64,000 nucleotides of DNA from JBCFBK01 sp050173895 (GCA_050173895.1 JBFXKJ010000001.1:12969-76968); one strand, 5' to 3'. Shown: positions 18,020 to 27,154, counted from the stretch's first letter. Translations and numbers: made by a program. The notes: generated by a model from the sequence alone, not told the origin.

Positions 18020-19447
18020 TCAGGATATAAGTTTTACGGCATCCTGCAGCAGGGTCACCAGCAGGGCAGGAGGGGCATAAGCCAGATAAACGGCAACGAT
18101 CAACAGCAGGTACTGGGGCAGCGATTCCCATGCTTTTATTGCCGGCAGTTGTTTCTCGTCGATATGAATGGGGGGAATAAACAGCAACCTGAAAATATTG
18201 GAGCCAAATCCCCAGATGATCATCGTGAGCAGGATCAGCACCAGAGCGAGAATGAGGATATTATGTGCTTCGAACAAAGACTGGAAGATCATGAATTCAC
18301 TGACAAACAAGCCTGAAGGCGGCATGGCAGTCGCAGAGAAAAATCCCAGCAGCAAAACGAGGGCCCCGGCTTTGTTGTATTTAAAATAACTACCCATATC
18401 ATAGATGCTTTTACTCTGGTACACCCGGTAAACCTGGTTAAACTGGAAGAAAAGGCTGGGTTTCACAAACGAGTGGAGCACCACATGAAGAATGGCCGCA
18501 TAAACGCCCACACCCCCGCAGGCAAGTCCCAGAACAACAAGTCCCATATGCTCGATCCCCGAATAGGCAAGCATGCGCTTGATATTTTTAATGCGGGTCA
18601 TGTATACCGTGGCTACAAAGACCGACAGCACCGCAGCGAATAGCATGACCGTACCGGCCCATTTCAATAAAGGCGTATGGGAGAAGACAGCGTAAAAACG
18701 AAATACCCCGATAAATCCCATGTTCATCAGCACACTGGCCAAAAGCGCGCCTGCGGGTGCCGGCGCTTTGTCTTTGGCATCAATTCCTGCTGTATACATC
18801 GGAACAAGTCCCAGTTTTGCAGTGAAACCGGTAAAGATGAACAGAAAAGCGAGCTTCAGCCAAAAAGGATTTAACTGTGAGGCATGAGCATATAAGGTAT
18901 CGAACGACAAATCATTAATTCCGGCCTGTTTCACGGCGAGACTCAGGAAAAGAATGCCGATGTAAATGAAAGTAATGCTGATGGCGCAGATGAAAACATA
19001 TTTCCAGGCACCTTCGAGCGCACGGATGTTCCGGTGGTGGTAAATCAATGCGGAGGCGCTCAGGGTGGTGATCTCGGCAAAGATCCAGATCACCGCAATG
19101 TGATTGGAAATATAAGCCATCGAACAAGCCGAAATCAGCATCACCATGGCCGCAAAAAACAAACCTCTCGATTTGGGAGTTTCATCGTGCAGCGCGATAT
19201 ACCGGTACCCGTGCCAGAAGGCAGGAATACTGACCGCGCTGATGGTCAGGAGCATGAGCACGCCCAGGGAATCGGGTTTGAAAAATCCGAACTGCGTATG
19301 ATTCAGATCATTCAGCTCATTGATGCTGAAAAACCATAATAAAGCGAGGTAGATGACCAGAAGTAAATAGTTGACAGCCGTATTCCGGTTGAAGAACAAT
19401 CCTCCGCCAATGATCAGGGTCCCTATCAAAAATATACTGACAATCAT
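18020..19447 (-). CDS. HyfF/NuoN-like proton-channel subunit
   Basis: A 475-residue polytopic membrane protein of the Mrp/complex-I antiporter-like family, with about 13-14 hydrophobic segments. Residues expected for proton translocation are visible: Glu in WIFAEITTLSA, Lys in FTAKLGLVPMY, and Lys in KNIKRMLAYSGIEHMG. The length is that of hydrogenase-4 subunit F. It lies 4 nt after the HyfE-like gene and 4 nt before the large-subunit gene, so translation is likely coupled. The retained charged residues contrast with the lost redox ligands of its partners. Confidence 0.88.
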   Translation of the reverse strand: MIVSIFLIGTLIIGGGLFFNRNTAVNYLLLVIYLALLWFFSINELNDLNHTQFGFFKPDSLGVLMLLTISAVSIPAFWHGYRYIALHDETPKSRGLFFAAMVMLISACSMAYISNHIAVIWIFAEITTLSASALIYHHRNIRALEGAWKYVFICAISITFIYIGILFLSLAVKQAGINDLSFDTLYAHASQLNPFWLKLAFLFIFTGFTAKLGLVPMYTAGIDAKDKAPAPAGALLASVLMNMGFIGVFRFYAVFSHTPLLKWAGTVMLFAAVLSVFVATVYMTRIKNIKRMLAYSGIEHMGLVVLGLACGGVGVYAAILHVVLHSFVKPSLFFQFNQVYRVYQSKSIYDMGSYFKYNKAGALVLLLGFFSATAMPPSGLFVSEFMIFQSLFEAHNILILALVLILLTMIIWGFGSNIFRLLFIPPIHIDEKQLPAIKAWESLPQYLLLIVAVYLAYAPPALLVTLLQDAVKLIS

Positions 19448-19451
19448 TTTT

Positions 19452-20081
19452 TTAGTCTTTCAGGTTGCGTAACAGGTTAACGTCCGGGTTTTTCAGCACA
19501 TCGCCGATCTTGTTGAAGAACACGCCAAGGATGAGCACGCTGGCAAAAATATCGAGCATGATGCCCAGGTTTACCAGCATCGGCATTTCATTCCCCACCG
19601 CGAGCGATAAAATAAATACGCCGTTTTCGATGAACAGGTAGCCGATTACGTGGGTAATGATTTTCTTGCGCGATATGATCAGGTATAAGCCGGTGAAAAG
19701 CGTCGACAGGGCCACCACAAAGTACGTTTTATCCAGGTTTTCTTCTCCGATTGCATGCGAAAGGATGATGGTAGCCACGAAAATCAGCGATACGATGATC
19801 AGCGACAGGAAGTTGGGCAGGTAGGGCTCCGCTTCGCGGGTGATTTCATTTCGCCGGATTACATAATTGATGAACCAGGGAACAGCAATGGCTTTAAAAC
19901 CAATTGTTTCAAGCAAAATGAGTGTCAGGTTGACATGATTCACTTCAGTAAGGGTCAGATACGTCACGCCGAAAAGGATAAATCCCTGAAACACCAGGAT
20001 CCGCAGATAGGTCAGCAGCCGGTTGGCGATGCTGACATAGAGCAGCGACATGGAAAGTGCGATGAGGAGTATATCGGTCAT
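19452..20081 (-). CDS. HyfE-like small membrane subunit
   Basis: I start this gene at the ATG at 20081 (MTDILLIALSMSLLYV), 209 residues. The in-frame upstream start would overlap the preceding gene and add a polar stretch. The product has about six to seven membrane segments and resembles hydrogenase-4 component E, whose C-terminal part corresponds to NuoK (GYLFIENGVFILSLAVG, with the conserved Glu). It would sit between the two antiporter-like subunits. Its stop lies 4 nt before the HyfF-like gene. Confidence 0.85.
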   Translation of the reverse strand: MTDILLIALSMSLLYVSIANRLLTYLRILVFQGFILFGVTYLTLTEVNHVNLTLILLETIGFKAIAVPWFINYVIRRNEITREAEPYLPNFLSLIIVSLIFVATIILSHAIGEENLDKTYFVVALSTLFTGLYLIISRKKIITHVIGYLFIENGVFILSLAVGNEMPMLVNLGIMLDIFASVLILGVFFNKIGDVLKNPDVNLLRNLKD

Positions 20082-20082
20082 A

Positions 20083-20988
20083 TCAAATAAATTTTCCCAT
20101 AACAAGCAATACGCCAAAGAATATCAGCGAGGCTACCGAGGTCAGGATAAAAATGAACTGCGGGTTATGTCCGAGCCTGAAACGAGCCATAAACGATTCG
20201 ATCACTCCGACAGCAACTGCAAAGCCTGCCTGAACGCCAAAGAACACGGGGATTGAAAAAAGATAAGGCATCGACCCGATAAAAAAGTTGGAAATGATGG
20301 CACCGTACAAGGCAAATTTCAGGTACGAAGTGTAGGTGATCAGTCCCAGATCGAATCCGCTGTTGTCCAAAACCATCACTTCATGGATCATCGTCAGTTC
20401 CAGGTGGGTTTTGGGGTCATCGACCGGCATTCGGCTGTTCTCGATCATTGCGATAAAAATGAAAACGAAGGCTGCAAGTGCTCCCAACATGTACGAAACC
20501 GACGAACCATAGTGAAGCGCGCTGAAGATGCCATGGAAGGACGTTTGTCCGGTGAAAAGGGCGAACGATCCCATCAGGACGAAGAAGGCAGGCTCGGCCA
20601 GCATCGAATACAGGGCTTCCCGGGCCGCGCCCATTCCTTCAAAACTGCTTCCGGTATCGAGGGCGGAAACGATCATCAGAAATTTGCCCATGGCCAGTGT
20701 ATAGGCAAACAGGACAAAGTCACCATCGAATGAAATCAGCCCGGGATGATTCCCGTGGGGAACCATCAACACAGCCATCAGTACCGACGACAGGTACACG
20801 CTGGGGGCGATTTGAAAGATCAGGCTGGTTGTATGGCTGTACACGGAATCTTTTTTCCACAGTCGCACCACATCTTTCATCGGCTGAAAGATCCCGGGCC
20901 CTTTGCGCCCGGAAGTGAAGCTTTTGGTCCGGATTACGATCCCGGTAAAAAACAAGCTTGTTATAAGAATAAGGATGAAACTGACCAT
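20083..20988 (-). CDS. NuoH/HyfC-like membrane anchor subunit
   Basis: This 301-residue membrane protein shows the NuoH/HycD signatures: GRKGPGIFQPMKDVVRLWKK after the first helix, ALDTGSSFEGMGAAREA in the middle, and IENSRMPVDDPKTHLELTMI with the charged loop that faces the catalytic arm. The family links the peripheral redox module to the proton channels. All the expected acidic and arginine residues are present. It follows the NuoL-like gene after 2 nt and precedes the HyfE-like gene by 1 nt. Confidence 0.9.
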   Translation of the reverse strand: MVSFILILITSLFFTGIVIRTKSFTSGRKGPGIFQPMKDVVRLWKKDSVYSHTTSLIFQIAPSVYLSSVLMAVLMVPHGNHPGLISFDGDFVLFAYTLAMGKFLMIVSALDTGSSFEGMGAAREALYSMLAEPAFFVLMGSFALFTGQTSFHGIFSALHYGSSVSYMLGALAAFVFIFIAMIENSRMPVDDPKTHLELTMIHEVMVLDNSGFDLGLITYTSYLKFALYGAIISNFFIGSMPYLFSIPVFFGVQAGFAVAVGVIESFMARFRLGHNPQFIFILTSVASLIFFGVLLVMGKFI

Positions 20989-20990
20989 AG

Positions 20991-23048
20991 CTACAGGTGG
21001 TTTAAGAATTCGATCAGGATCCTGATTTTGCTGGCGACAAGCGGCAGCAAGACCGCGGCACTGATAAAAATGAAGCCGTATAAAATGTAAGCCTGGATGT
21101 TGCCGTTCTGAAGAAATCCAAACCGCCGCAGGAATTTCCTCGATAATTGCACAGGCTTATCAATGAGCAGGATTTCGATCCAGTCGCCCGGATGTGTTTC
21201 CTGCTCGATCCGGTCCGGGTAAAGGCCGGCGGCGTCTTTCTTGTGTTTTTTGATGAACAGCACCGGTTCGGCCAGTTTGCGGTAGGTCCGGATGAAGGAG
21301 GAGGCCGTATATTGCATTTTTGCGGTGTCTCCGGTATAGCCACAGCCCCAGGTTGGGCTGGCGTTCTGCCGGCGTTGGCTGACAAGCCGGGTCCGCAGCA
21401 GGTAGATCACGGAACTGAGCGCCACGAACCCCAGGGAATACCAGCCTACCTGCATCAGGGTTCCAAGCAGTTCATGTATTTGGAGATATGATTCGGTCGT
21501 GGCCGCCGGCAGGTATAAAGCAACTGTTTTTGCCAGTGGTATCGCCAGGATGAAGGGGAATAATCCGATTGCAACAATGGCCGCTGCAATCAGGTATAAG
21601 GGCAGCACATTCCCCCCTCTTCCGGCCTCAGGTCTCCGGTCTCCCTCTTCCGGTTTTCTGTCTCCGGTTTCCTGTCTCTGCCCCCCGAGAAATACGATTC
21701 CGAATGCTTTTGTGAAGCAGATCAGCGCCAGTCCTCCGATAAGCACCAGGGCAAGGATTGAAAACAACATGGCCAGGATAAACAGGAACCGTTCGGACGA
21801 AAGGCCTTTGAACAGCCCGCTGTAAATAAAGAATTCGGAAACGAAGCCGTTGAAAGGAGGCAGTCCGCAGATGGCGAGCGAGCCAATCAGAAAGAGAGCT
21901 GCCGTATGGGGGATCCGTTTGATCAGTCCGCCCAGCGCTTCAATGTTGAGGGTATGCCGGATCAGGTAGACATTTCCGGCACCGAAAAACAGGAGCGACT
22001 TGAAAAGCGAATGGTTTAGCGTGTGGAGCAGGGCCCCGCCAAATCCGGCCACGGCCAGTGTATTCGATTCATATCCCAGGCCGAGGCAACCCAGGCCGAT
22101 GCCGATGCCAATAATGCCAATATTTTCGATGCTGTGATAAGCCAGCAGCTTTTTGAGGTTGTGCTGGACGATGGCCAACATCACACCATAGACCCCTGTC
22201 ACGACCGAAAATGCCAGCACCAGATAGCCGATGGTGACCATGTCGGTTTTGATCAGCATCAGCATTCTCAGAATCCCGTAAATGCCGATTTTAATGATCA
22301 CGCCCGACATGATCCCGGAAATATGGGCCGGGGCAGCAGGGTGGGCCAGGGGCAGCCAGGTATGGAAGGGTACAAATCCGGCTTTGATCCCGAAGCCAAA
22401 AAAGAACAGGGCGAATAAACCTATTCCCGCCAGAGTGGGCTGGATAGCGCTGAATTTCGTGATTGCAGTGAAGTCGAACGAGCCGGTTTTGATCTTCACC
22501 CACAGAAAGGCGATGGTGAGAAGAAGGATGCCAATATGTGACTGGATCAGGTAGTTCAAGCCCGCTTTCATCGTTTCCTTTTTATAGTGCTCAAAAATGA
22601 CCACAATGAAAGATGATAAGGCCATGATTTCCCACAGAACCAGCAGCATCAGGCTGTTCTGAATCGTGCACAGATCGACGAGAGAAGTGAAAAGCAACAG
22701 GAATGCAATCAGGTGCATGGTGATGTTGTCGGCCTGGTCGCGGTATGCCTGCATATACCTGAAGCCATACCAGCCGCCGGTGAAGAAGGTAAAGCTGATC
22801 ATCAGGATGAACCACGCGGAGAGGGAATCAATCCGTACGGGAATTTCTCCGGTGACCATTGAGCCAGGATAAACGATTTCCAGCGGACCGCTTGTAAAAA
22901 CGGATAACGACAACATAATGCCGATAAAGGCGAGCATACCGGTGACACCCAGTGTCAGGATGCCCCTTCCTTTGGTCGTTAAAAAAGGAATACAGAGAAT
23001 GGTAAGAATTGCAAGCAGGTTGAACAGTTCAAGCAGCAACTTATTCAT
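20991..23048 (-). CDS. HyfB/NuoL-like proton-channel subunit with an in-frame heptamer-repeat insert
   Basis: The 685-residue reading from the ATG at 23048 (MNKLLLELFNLLAIL) begins with a membrane helix; a longer frame to 23132 adds a polar leader without family resemblance. It is the first gene of the operon. Antiporter-type residues are visible: Glu in LVLWEIMALSSF, Lys in FGIKAGFVPFHTWLP and Lys in LKKLLAYHSIENIG. Residues 457-478, after KAFGIVFLG, form a polar insert rich in Glu, Asp, Arg, Gly and Pro (QETGDRKPEEGDRRPEAG) encoded by nine imperfect 7-nt repeats. It lies in a loop that is variable in the family, so the protein can still be functional. Confidence 0.9.
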   Translation of the reverse strand: MNKLLLELFNLLAILTILCIPFLTTKGRGILTLGVTGMLAFIGIMLSLSVFTSGPLEIVYPGSMVTGEIPVRIDSLSAWFILMISFTFFTGGWYGFRYMQAYRDQADNITMHLIAFLLLFTSLVDLCTIQNSLMLLVLWEIMALSSFIVVIFEHYKKETMKAGLNYLIQSHIGILLLTIAFLWVKIKTGSFDFTAITKFSAIQPTLAGIGLFALFFFGFGIKAGFVPFHTWLPLAHPAAPAHISGIMSGVIIKIGIYGILRMLMLIKTDMVTIGYLVLAFSVVTGVYGVMLAIVQHNLKKLLAYHSIENIGIIGIGIGLGCLGLGYESNTLAVAGFGGALLHTLNHSLFKSLLFFGAGNVYLIRHTLNIEALGGLIKRIPHTAALFLIGSLAICGLPPFNGFVSEFFIYSGLFKGLSSERFLFILAMLFSILALVLIGGLALICFTKAFGIVFLGGQRQETGDRKPEEGDRRPEAGRGGNVLPLYLIAAAIVAIGLFPFILAIPLAKTVALYLPAATTESYLQIHELLGTLMQVGWYSLGFVALSSVIYLLRTRLVSQRRQNASPTWGCGYTGDTAKMQYTASSFIRTYRKLAEPVLFIKKHKKDAAGLYPDRIEQETHPGDWIEILLIDKPVQLSRKFLRRFGFLQNGNIQAYILYGFIFISAAVLLPLVASKIRILIEFLNHL
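21616..21678 (-). repeat. Nine imperfect 7-nt repeats inside the NuoL-like gene
   Basis: Read on the - strand the 63 nt divide into nine heptamers: GAGACAG, GAAACCG, GAGACAG, AAAACCG, GAAGAGG, GAGACCG, GAGACCT, GAGGCCG, GAAGAGG. The total is a multiple of 21, so the reading frame is kept. A chance G/A-rich stretch is the alternative. Confidence 0.8.
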
Positions 23049-23241
23049 GATCAATTTGTTAGTTTGTCCGGTGAAATGGAAATAACTTTCAACCCGGTAC
23101 GGATGACAGTTATTTCGCGAGCAAAAGTACAAAAAATGCAGGATGCGATTTCTAATTTGCGTCCTGAATTGTTGTGATCATAAAAATTAAGGAGTTGTCA
23201 ATTCCCGGCTGATCCCCTGCAGACCCACATTTATCGGGATG

Positions 23242-24018
23242 CTATTCCCTGGCCAGTTCAATCCAGACGGGAGCATGGTCGCTCGATTTTTCCCATCCTC
23301 TCACTTCGCGGTCAACTCCGGCCGCCTGGAGGCGGTTGCTGATTGACGGACTGAGCAAAAAGTGGTCAATACGCAGGCCGGCATCGCGGCCGTAGGAATT
23401 GCGGAAATAATCCCAGAAAGTGTAGATACGCTGATCCGGATATATTTTTCGGATGGCATCGGTCCAGCCCTGACCGACCAGGTTTTTGTAGGCCAGGCGC
23501 ACTTCGGGCAGAAAGAGTGCATCTTTTACCCAGCTTTCCGGCTTGTACACGTCCATTTCGGTCGGGATCACGTTAAAATCGCCGGTCATCACAGCCGGAA
23601 TTCCTGAAGCGATGAGGCCTGCCGCATGTTCAGTCAGCCGCTGGAACCACCGCAGCTTGTATTCGAATTTGGGGCCGGGGGCAGGATTACCGTTGGGCAG
23701 GTACAGGCAGCAAATGAGGATCCCGTTGATGGTGGCTTCGATATACCGGCTGTTCACGTCGTCCGGATCGCCTGGGAGGAGGCGTCTGACTTCGGCCGGT
23801 TCCTGTCCCTTCGATAAAATGGCAACCCCGTTCCAGCTTTTCTGTCCGTGCCACAGGGCATGGTATCCCGCTTCGCGAATGGCTTCAAGCGGAAATTTTT
23901 CCTGTGGCGCCTTCAGTTCCTGTAAACACACCACCTCGGGCGATGTTTCACTGAGCCATCGCAACAACACGGGCAGCCGCCCGTTTACCCCGTTCACGTT
24001 ATAGGTTGCGATCTTCAT
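23242..24018 (-). CDS. xth: Exodeoxyribonuclease III
   Basis: I choose the ATG at 24018 (MKIATYNVNGVNGR), giving 258 residues, because it is the canonical family start; the open frame continues upstream into ftcD without family resemblance. Motifs of the EEP nuclease fold are present: ATYNVNG, VCLQELKA (catalytic Glu), LYLPNGNP, MTGDFNVIPTEMD, LRIDHFLLS and SSDHAPVW (catalytic Asp-His). The enzyme cuts at abasic sites and degrades duplex DNA from 3' ends. It is the last gene after the hut cluster, 47 nt from ftcD, with no functional link to histidine breakdown. Confidence 0.93.
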   Translation of the reverse strand: MKIATYNVNGVNGRLPVLLRWLSETSPEVVCLQELKAPQEKFPLEAIREAGYHALWHGQKSWNGVAILSKGQEPAEVRRLLPGDPDDVNSRYIEATINGILICCLYLPNGNPAPGPKFEYKLRWFQRLTEHAAGLIASGIPAVMTGDFNVIPTEMDVYKPESWVKDALFLPEVRLAYKNLVGQGWTDAIRKIYPDQRIYTFWDYFRNSYGRDAGLRIDHFLLSPSISNRLQAAGVDREVRGWEKSSDHAPVWIELARE

Positions 24019-24064
24019 AGACAAAATTTTCCTGTTAAGGTACGATAATTCTGCAGGCCGGGGG

Positions 24065-25771
24065 TCATATCCCGATTTTTTTGCCGACGATTTGCAGGAT
24101 TTCCGTTTCAAGGGCAATGGCTTTTTTCTCCAGGTCATGGGCTTCTTTAAGAACCGCTGAAACAAATACCTTGTCTTTCAGTCCCCCGGCGTTAATCTTA
24201 ACGTTCAGGGCAGCCCCGAGAACGGCCGAGCGGGCGGCAAGCGCGCCGACGCCGGCATCGGAAACCGAGTTCGGATTACCCTGTTCGGCCATGGCTTTGA
24301 TCAGCTCCATCGATTGAAAGCTGAACTGCATCACCTTCAGGGGAACGCCGATGGCCTGGCGGGTTGCCGACTGGATCGCTTCTTCCCGCTGCGCCTTTTC
24401 TTCTTCGCTTGCTTTCGGCATTTTGAAGGCTGCCATCAGCGTGTTGAAGGCCTCCGTATCCTGACTGGTGAGCAGCAGAAGCCGATCGTGAATGGCTTTC
24501 CCTTTTTCGGCCCAGGCGGCAAATTCCTCCCAACGGCTGTCCCATCCTTTTTTATGGGACGACAAGTTAGCGACCATGGTTCCCAGGGCCGCACCCAGCG
24601 CTCCCATGCAGGCAGAAACGGAGCCGCCGCCGGGGGCCGGCGATTCGGAAGCAGTTTCTTCAACGAATTTTTTAACACTCAGTTCTGTCAGTTTCTTCTG
24701 ACCGGCTTCTTCGATCAGGTATTCAATGATCCTTTTTTGCGGGTCGAAGGGAGCCAGATCATCCAGTCCCATTGATTTTATGGCAATTTTCAGGAGCTCC
24801 TCGTCGGCAACCCCGGCCGAGCGTTTTTGCTTGTGCAGGAAGTATCTTCCGGCTTCGAGTATGGGTTGCAGCGGGATCAGACCGATCAGTTCGGAACCGG
24901 TTACCCGGATCCCCCGTACGGCGGCCCGTTCACAGGCTGCCTCAAATACCTGGTGAACAGAGGTGACGGTGATGTCGGTGATGTTGAACGACAACTGGGC
25001 GATGCCGTATTCCTCGATATACCAGCCGATGCCTTTTACCCCTTTCAGCATGCCGGGTTCATAAACCGGATTGCCGGCTTCATCGGTTAATAGCTTTCCG
25101 GTAAGCGGATCACCCTCCCGTTTCAGTCGTCCTTTTTCGCGGATGTCGAAGGCAACGGCGTTGGCCAGCCGGGTTGAAGTGGTGTTCAGGTTCACGTTGT
25201 AAGCTACCAGGAAGTTCCGTGCGCTGAGCGCTGTCGCACCGGTGCGGGCTACGGCGGCATTGAATTCGGCCGGGCCGAAGTCGGGTTTCCAGAGCGGGTC
25301 GGGCAACTTCCGGCACAGCCCTTCGTATTCTCCGGCGCGGCAGTTCGCCAGGTTCTTCCGGATTTCAGAAGTGGCCGTATTCTCATATAAGTATATCGGG
25401 ATCCCCAGTTCTTCGCCAATCCGCTTCCCCAGCAGATTGGCATATCCGATCGTTTCTTCCATGGTAATTCCGGTCACCGGGATCAGGGGCAGCACGTCGG
25501 TGGCTCCGAAACGGGGGTGCTTTCCCCTGTGCCGGCGCATATCGATCAGTTCGGCGGCTTTTTTCACTGCCCGGAAGGCTGCTTCACAAACCTCTTCCGG
25601 CTCGCCGACAAAGGTCATGACCGTTCGGTTGGTCGCTTTGCCGGGGTCGACGTTCAGCAGTTTGACACCGTCGACCGAGCGGATCGCTTCGGCGATCTGG
25701 CTGATGGTATTCAGATTATTCCCCTCGCTGAAGTTAGGGACGCATTCGATGATCCTTTGCATGCTGTTCAT
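24065..25771 (-). CDS. ftcD: Bifunctional glutamate formimidoyltransferase / formimidoyl-THF cyclodeaminase
   Basis: A 568-residue fusion. The N-terminal formiminotransferase part (1-about 300) has ECVPNFSEGNN, TNRTVMTFVGEP, HRGKHPRFGATDVLP and VAYNVNLNT. The C-terminal cyclodeaminase part starts near 350, with ESPAPGGGSVSACMGALG. The enzyme moves the formimino group of N-formimidoyl-glutamate to tetrahydrofolate and then releases ammonia, the last step of histidine degradation here. There is no HutF or HutG in the window, so the folate route is the only visible one. A second Met three residues in is an equally possible start. It lies 36 nt after hutI. Confidence 0.94.
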   Translation of the reverse strand: MNSMQRIIECVPNFSEGNNLNTISQIAEAIRSVDGVKLLNVDPGKATNRTVMTFVGEPEEVCEAAFRAVKKAAELIDMRRHRGKHPRFGATDVLPLIPVTGITMEETIGYANLLGKRIGEELGIPIYLYENTATSEIRKNLANCRAGEYEGLCRKLPDPLWKPDFGPAEFNAAVARTGATALSARNFLVAYNVNLNTTSTRLANAVAFDIREKGRLKREGDPLTGKLLTDEAGNPVYEPGMLKGVKGIGWYIEEYGIAQLSFNITDITVTSVHQVFEAACERAAVRGIRVTGSELIGLIPLQPILEAGRYFLHKQKRSAGVADEELLKIAIKSMGLDDLAPFDPQKRIIEYLIEEAGQKKLTELSVKKFVEETASESPAPGGGSVSACMGALGAALGTMVANLSSHKKGWDSRWEEFAAWAEKGKAIHDRLLLLTSQDTEAFNTLMAAFKMPKASEEEKAQREEAIQSATRQAIGVPLKVMQFSFQSMELIKAMAEQGNPNSVSDAGVGALAARSAVLGAALNVKINAGGLKDKVFVSAVLKEAHDLEKKAIALETEILQIVGKKIGI

Positions 25772-25807
25772 TTTTTTCCCTGCCGCGGACAGTTTTCATT
25801 CCTGCCC

Positions 25808-27091
25808 TCAGTCATTCTCCTGTATTTCAAAAAAACGATCGCAGTTTGATTCCTTGATTACTCTCTTATACGCACATCTCCCGTTTTTCCATACCCGTTC
25901 TACCGGCAGATAGCCCTGATGATAAAGGATATCCTGGTAATTGTCCGTTTTGAACACCATGATATCGGCCAGCTTACCTGTTTCCAGGCTTCCCCGGTCG
26001 TTCAGGTTTAAAGCCAGTGCGGCTCTGCAGGTCAGTGCTGCCCAGGTTTCGGCCATGGTCAGCTTTTGTGCTGCCCCCAGAATAGCGGCCTGGATCAGCA
26101 GGTTTCCCATGGGTGCGGAACCCGGATTCCAGTCGGACGCGATGACCAGCGAAGTTCCGGCGTCAAGCAGCCGGCGCGCCGGAGCAAAAGGCAATCCCAG
26201 TCCCATCGAAGCACCCGGCAGTACCACAGGAATGGTATTGCCGCCTGCTAAAACGGCAATTTCCCGATCGTCGGCGGCTTCCAGGTGATCGATGCTGAGG
26301 GCGCCGGTTTCGGTGGCCAGTTGTGCGGCACCGGCCGTGAACTGGTCGCCGTGCACGATCCGGTCGAAGCCCATATCGCGAACCTTGAACAGAAACTCCC
26401 TCGCCGCCGGCAGGGAGAATGCTCCGCTGTCGACAAAAATATCGACCCGCCGTGAAAGTCCTTTTTTTAAAACGACAGGCAGCAGTTCATTCAGGATGTG
26501 GTCCAGGTATTTGACTTCGTCTCCTTCGAAATCTTTTGGCAGCATGTGAGCGGCCAGACAGGTCGGGATCAGATCGGCCTTCGACTTTTTCGCGGCTTCG
26601 GCAATGGCTTGCAGGATCTTTAGTTCCTGATCAACCGCCAGGCCATAGCCACTCTTTACTTCGATGGTGGTGATTCCCTGTTCGAGCAACTGGCGGGCGT
26701 GCACAGCCGTAACAGCGGCAAGTTCCTGCATGGGTTTCTGACGGGTCTGTCCAACCGTGTTCCAGATTCCGCCGCCGGCTGCATTGATCGCCCTGTAATT
26801 TGCGCCCGACAAGCGCAGGGCGTATTCCTCAGCCCTTGTACCTGCCCAGCAAATATGCGTGTGTACGTCGATCATTCCCGGCAGGGCCACATAGTCTTCA
26901 TTCAGGAATTCGATGGTTTTTGGATTGCTTTCGGCTTCCAGCTTGTGGAAATCATCGACAGCCTCGATTTTTCCGTCGAGCACAAGAATACCCTGGTTTG
27001 ACCGGATCTCCAGCCGGTCGTCTGACAGAGGTCCGCGGGCGGGCAGTTCGGCCATCGTCAGGAGTTGTTTGAATGGGCCTATTAGTTTCAT
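25808..27091 (-). CDS. hutI: Imidazolonepropionase HutI
   Basis: This 427-residue amidohydrolase carries the metal-binding MIDVHTHICWAGTRAEEY, the family motif IEVKSGYGLAVDQELK, HMLPKDFEGD, FVDSGAFS and VIASDWNPGSAP. HutI opens the ring of imidazolone propionate to N-formimidoyl-glutamate. It sits between hutU and ftcD in pathway order. Upstream, 27099-27154 holds a 7-nt tandem repeat that separates it from hutU. Confidence 0.95.
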   Translation of the reverse strand: MKLIGPFKQLLTMAELPARGPLSDDRLEIRSNQGILVLDGKIEAVDDFHKLEAESNPKTIEFLNEDYVALPGMIDVHTHICWAGTRAEEYALRLSGANYRAINAAGGGIWNTVGQTRQKPMQELAAVTAVHARQLLEQGITTIEVKSGYGLAVDQELKILQAIAEAAKKSKADLIPTCLAAHMLPKDFEGDEVKYLDHILNELLPVVLKKGLSRRVDIFVDSGAFSLPAAREFLFKVRDMGFDRIVHGDQFTAGAAQLATETGALSIDHLEAADDREIAVLAGGNTIPVVLPGASMGLGLPFAPARRLLDAGTSLVIASDWNPGSAPMGNLLIQAAILGAAQKLTMAETWAALTCRAALALNLNDRGSLETGKLADIMVFKTDNYQDILYHQGYLPVERVWKNGRCAYKRVIKESNCDRFFEIQEND

Positions 27092-27098
27092 AATTAAC

Positions 27099-27154
27099 AG
27101 TTAAGAATCAAGAATCAAGAGCCAAGAATCAAGACATAAAAACCAGGAATCAAG
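27099..27154. repeat. Eight imperfect 7-nt repeats between hutU and hutI
   Basis: The gap contains AGTTAAG, AATCAAG, AATCAAG, AGCCAAG, AATCAAG, ACATAAA, AACCAGG and AATCAAG in register; AATCAAG occurs four times exactly. The unit length equals that of the repeat at 21616-21678, though the sequence differs. There are no spacers, so it is not a CRISPR array. Confidence 0.85.

Noticed and set aside
22023..22418. A 131-codon His/Gln-rich frame on the + strand
   Set aside because: It is antisense to the NuoL-like gene, and the His/Gln/Asp bias is what the reverse complement of a hydrophobic membrane gene gives.
15747..23048. A working [NiFe] hydrogenase or formate hydrogenlyase
   Set aside because: The gene order fits hydrogenase-4, but both L1 cysteines and the L2 DPCxxC motif are absent from the large subunit and there are no maturation genes.
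20991..23132. The longer start of the NuoL-like gene at 23132
   Set aside because: The extra 28 residues are polar and unlike any family start; the ATG at 23048 begins directly with the first membrane helix.
27099..27154. A CRISPR array
   Set aside because: Units are 7 nt, contiguous, without spacers, and there are no cas genes.
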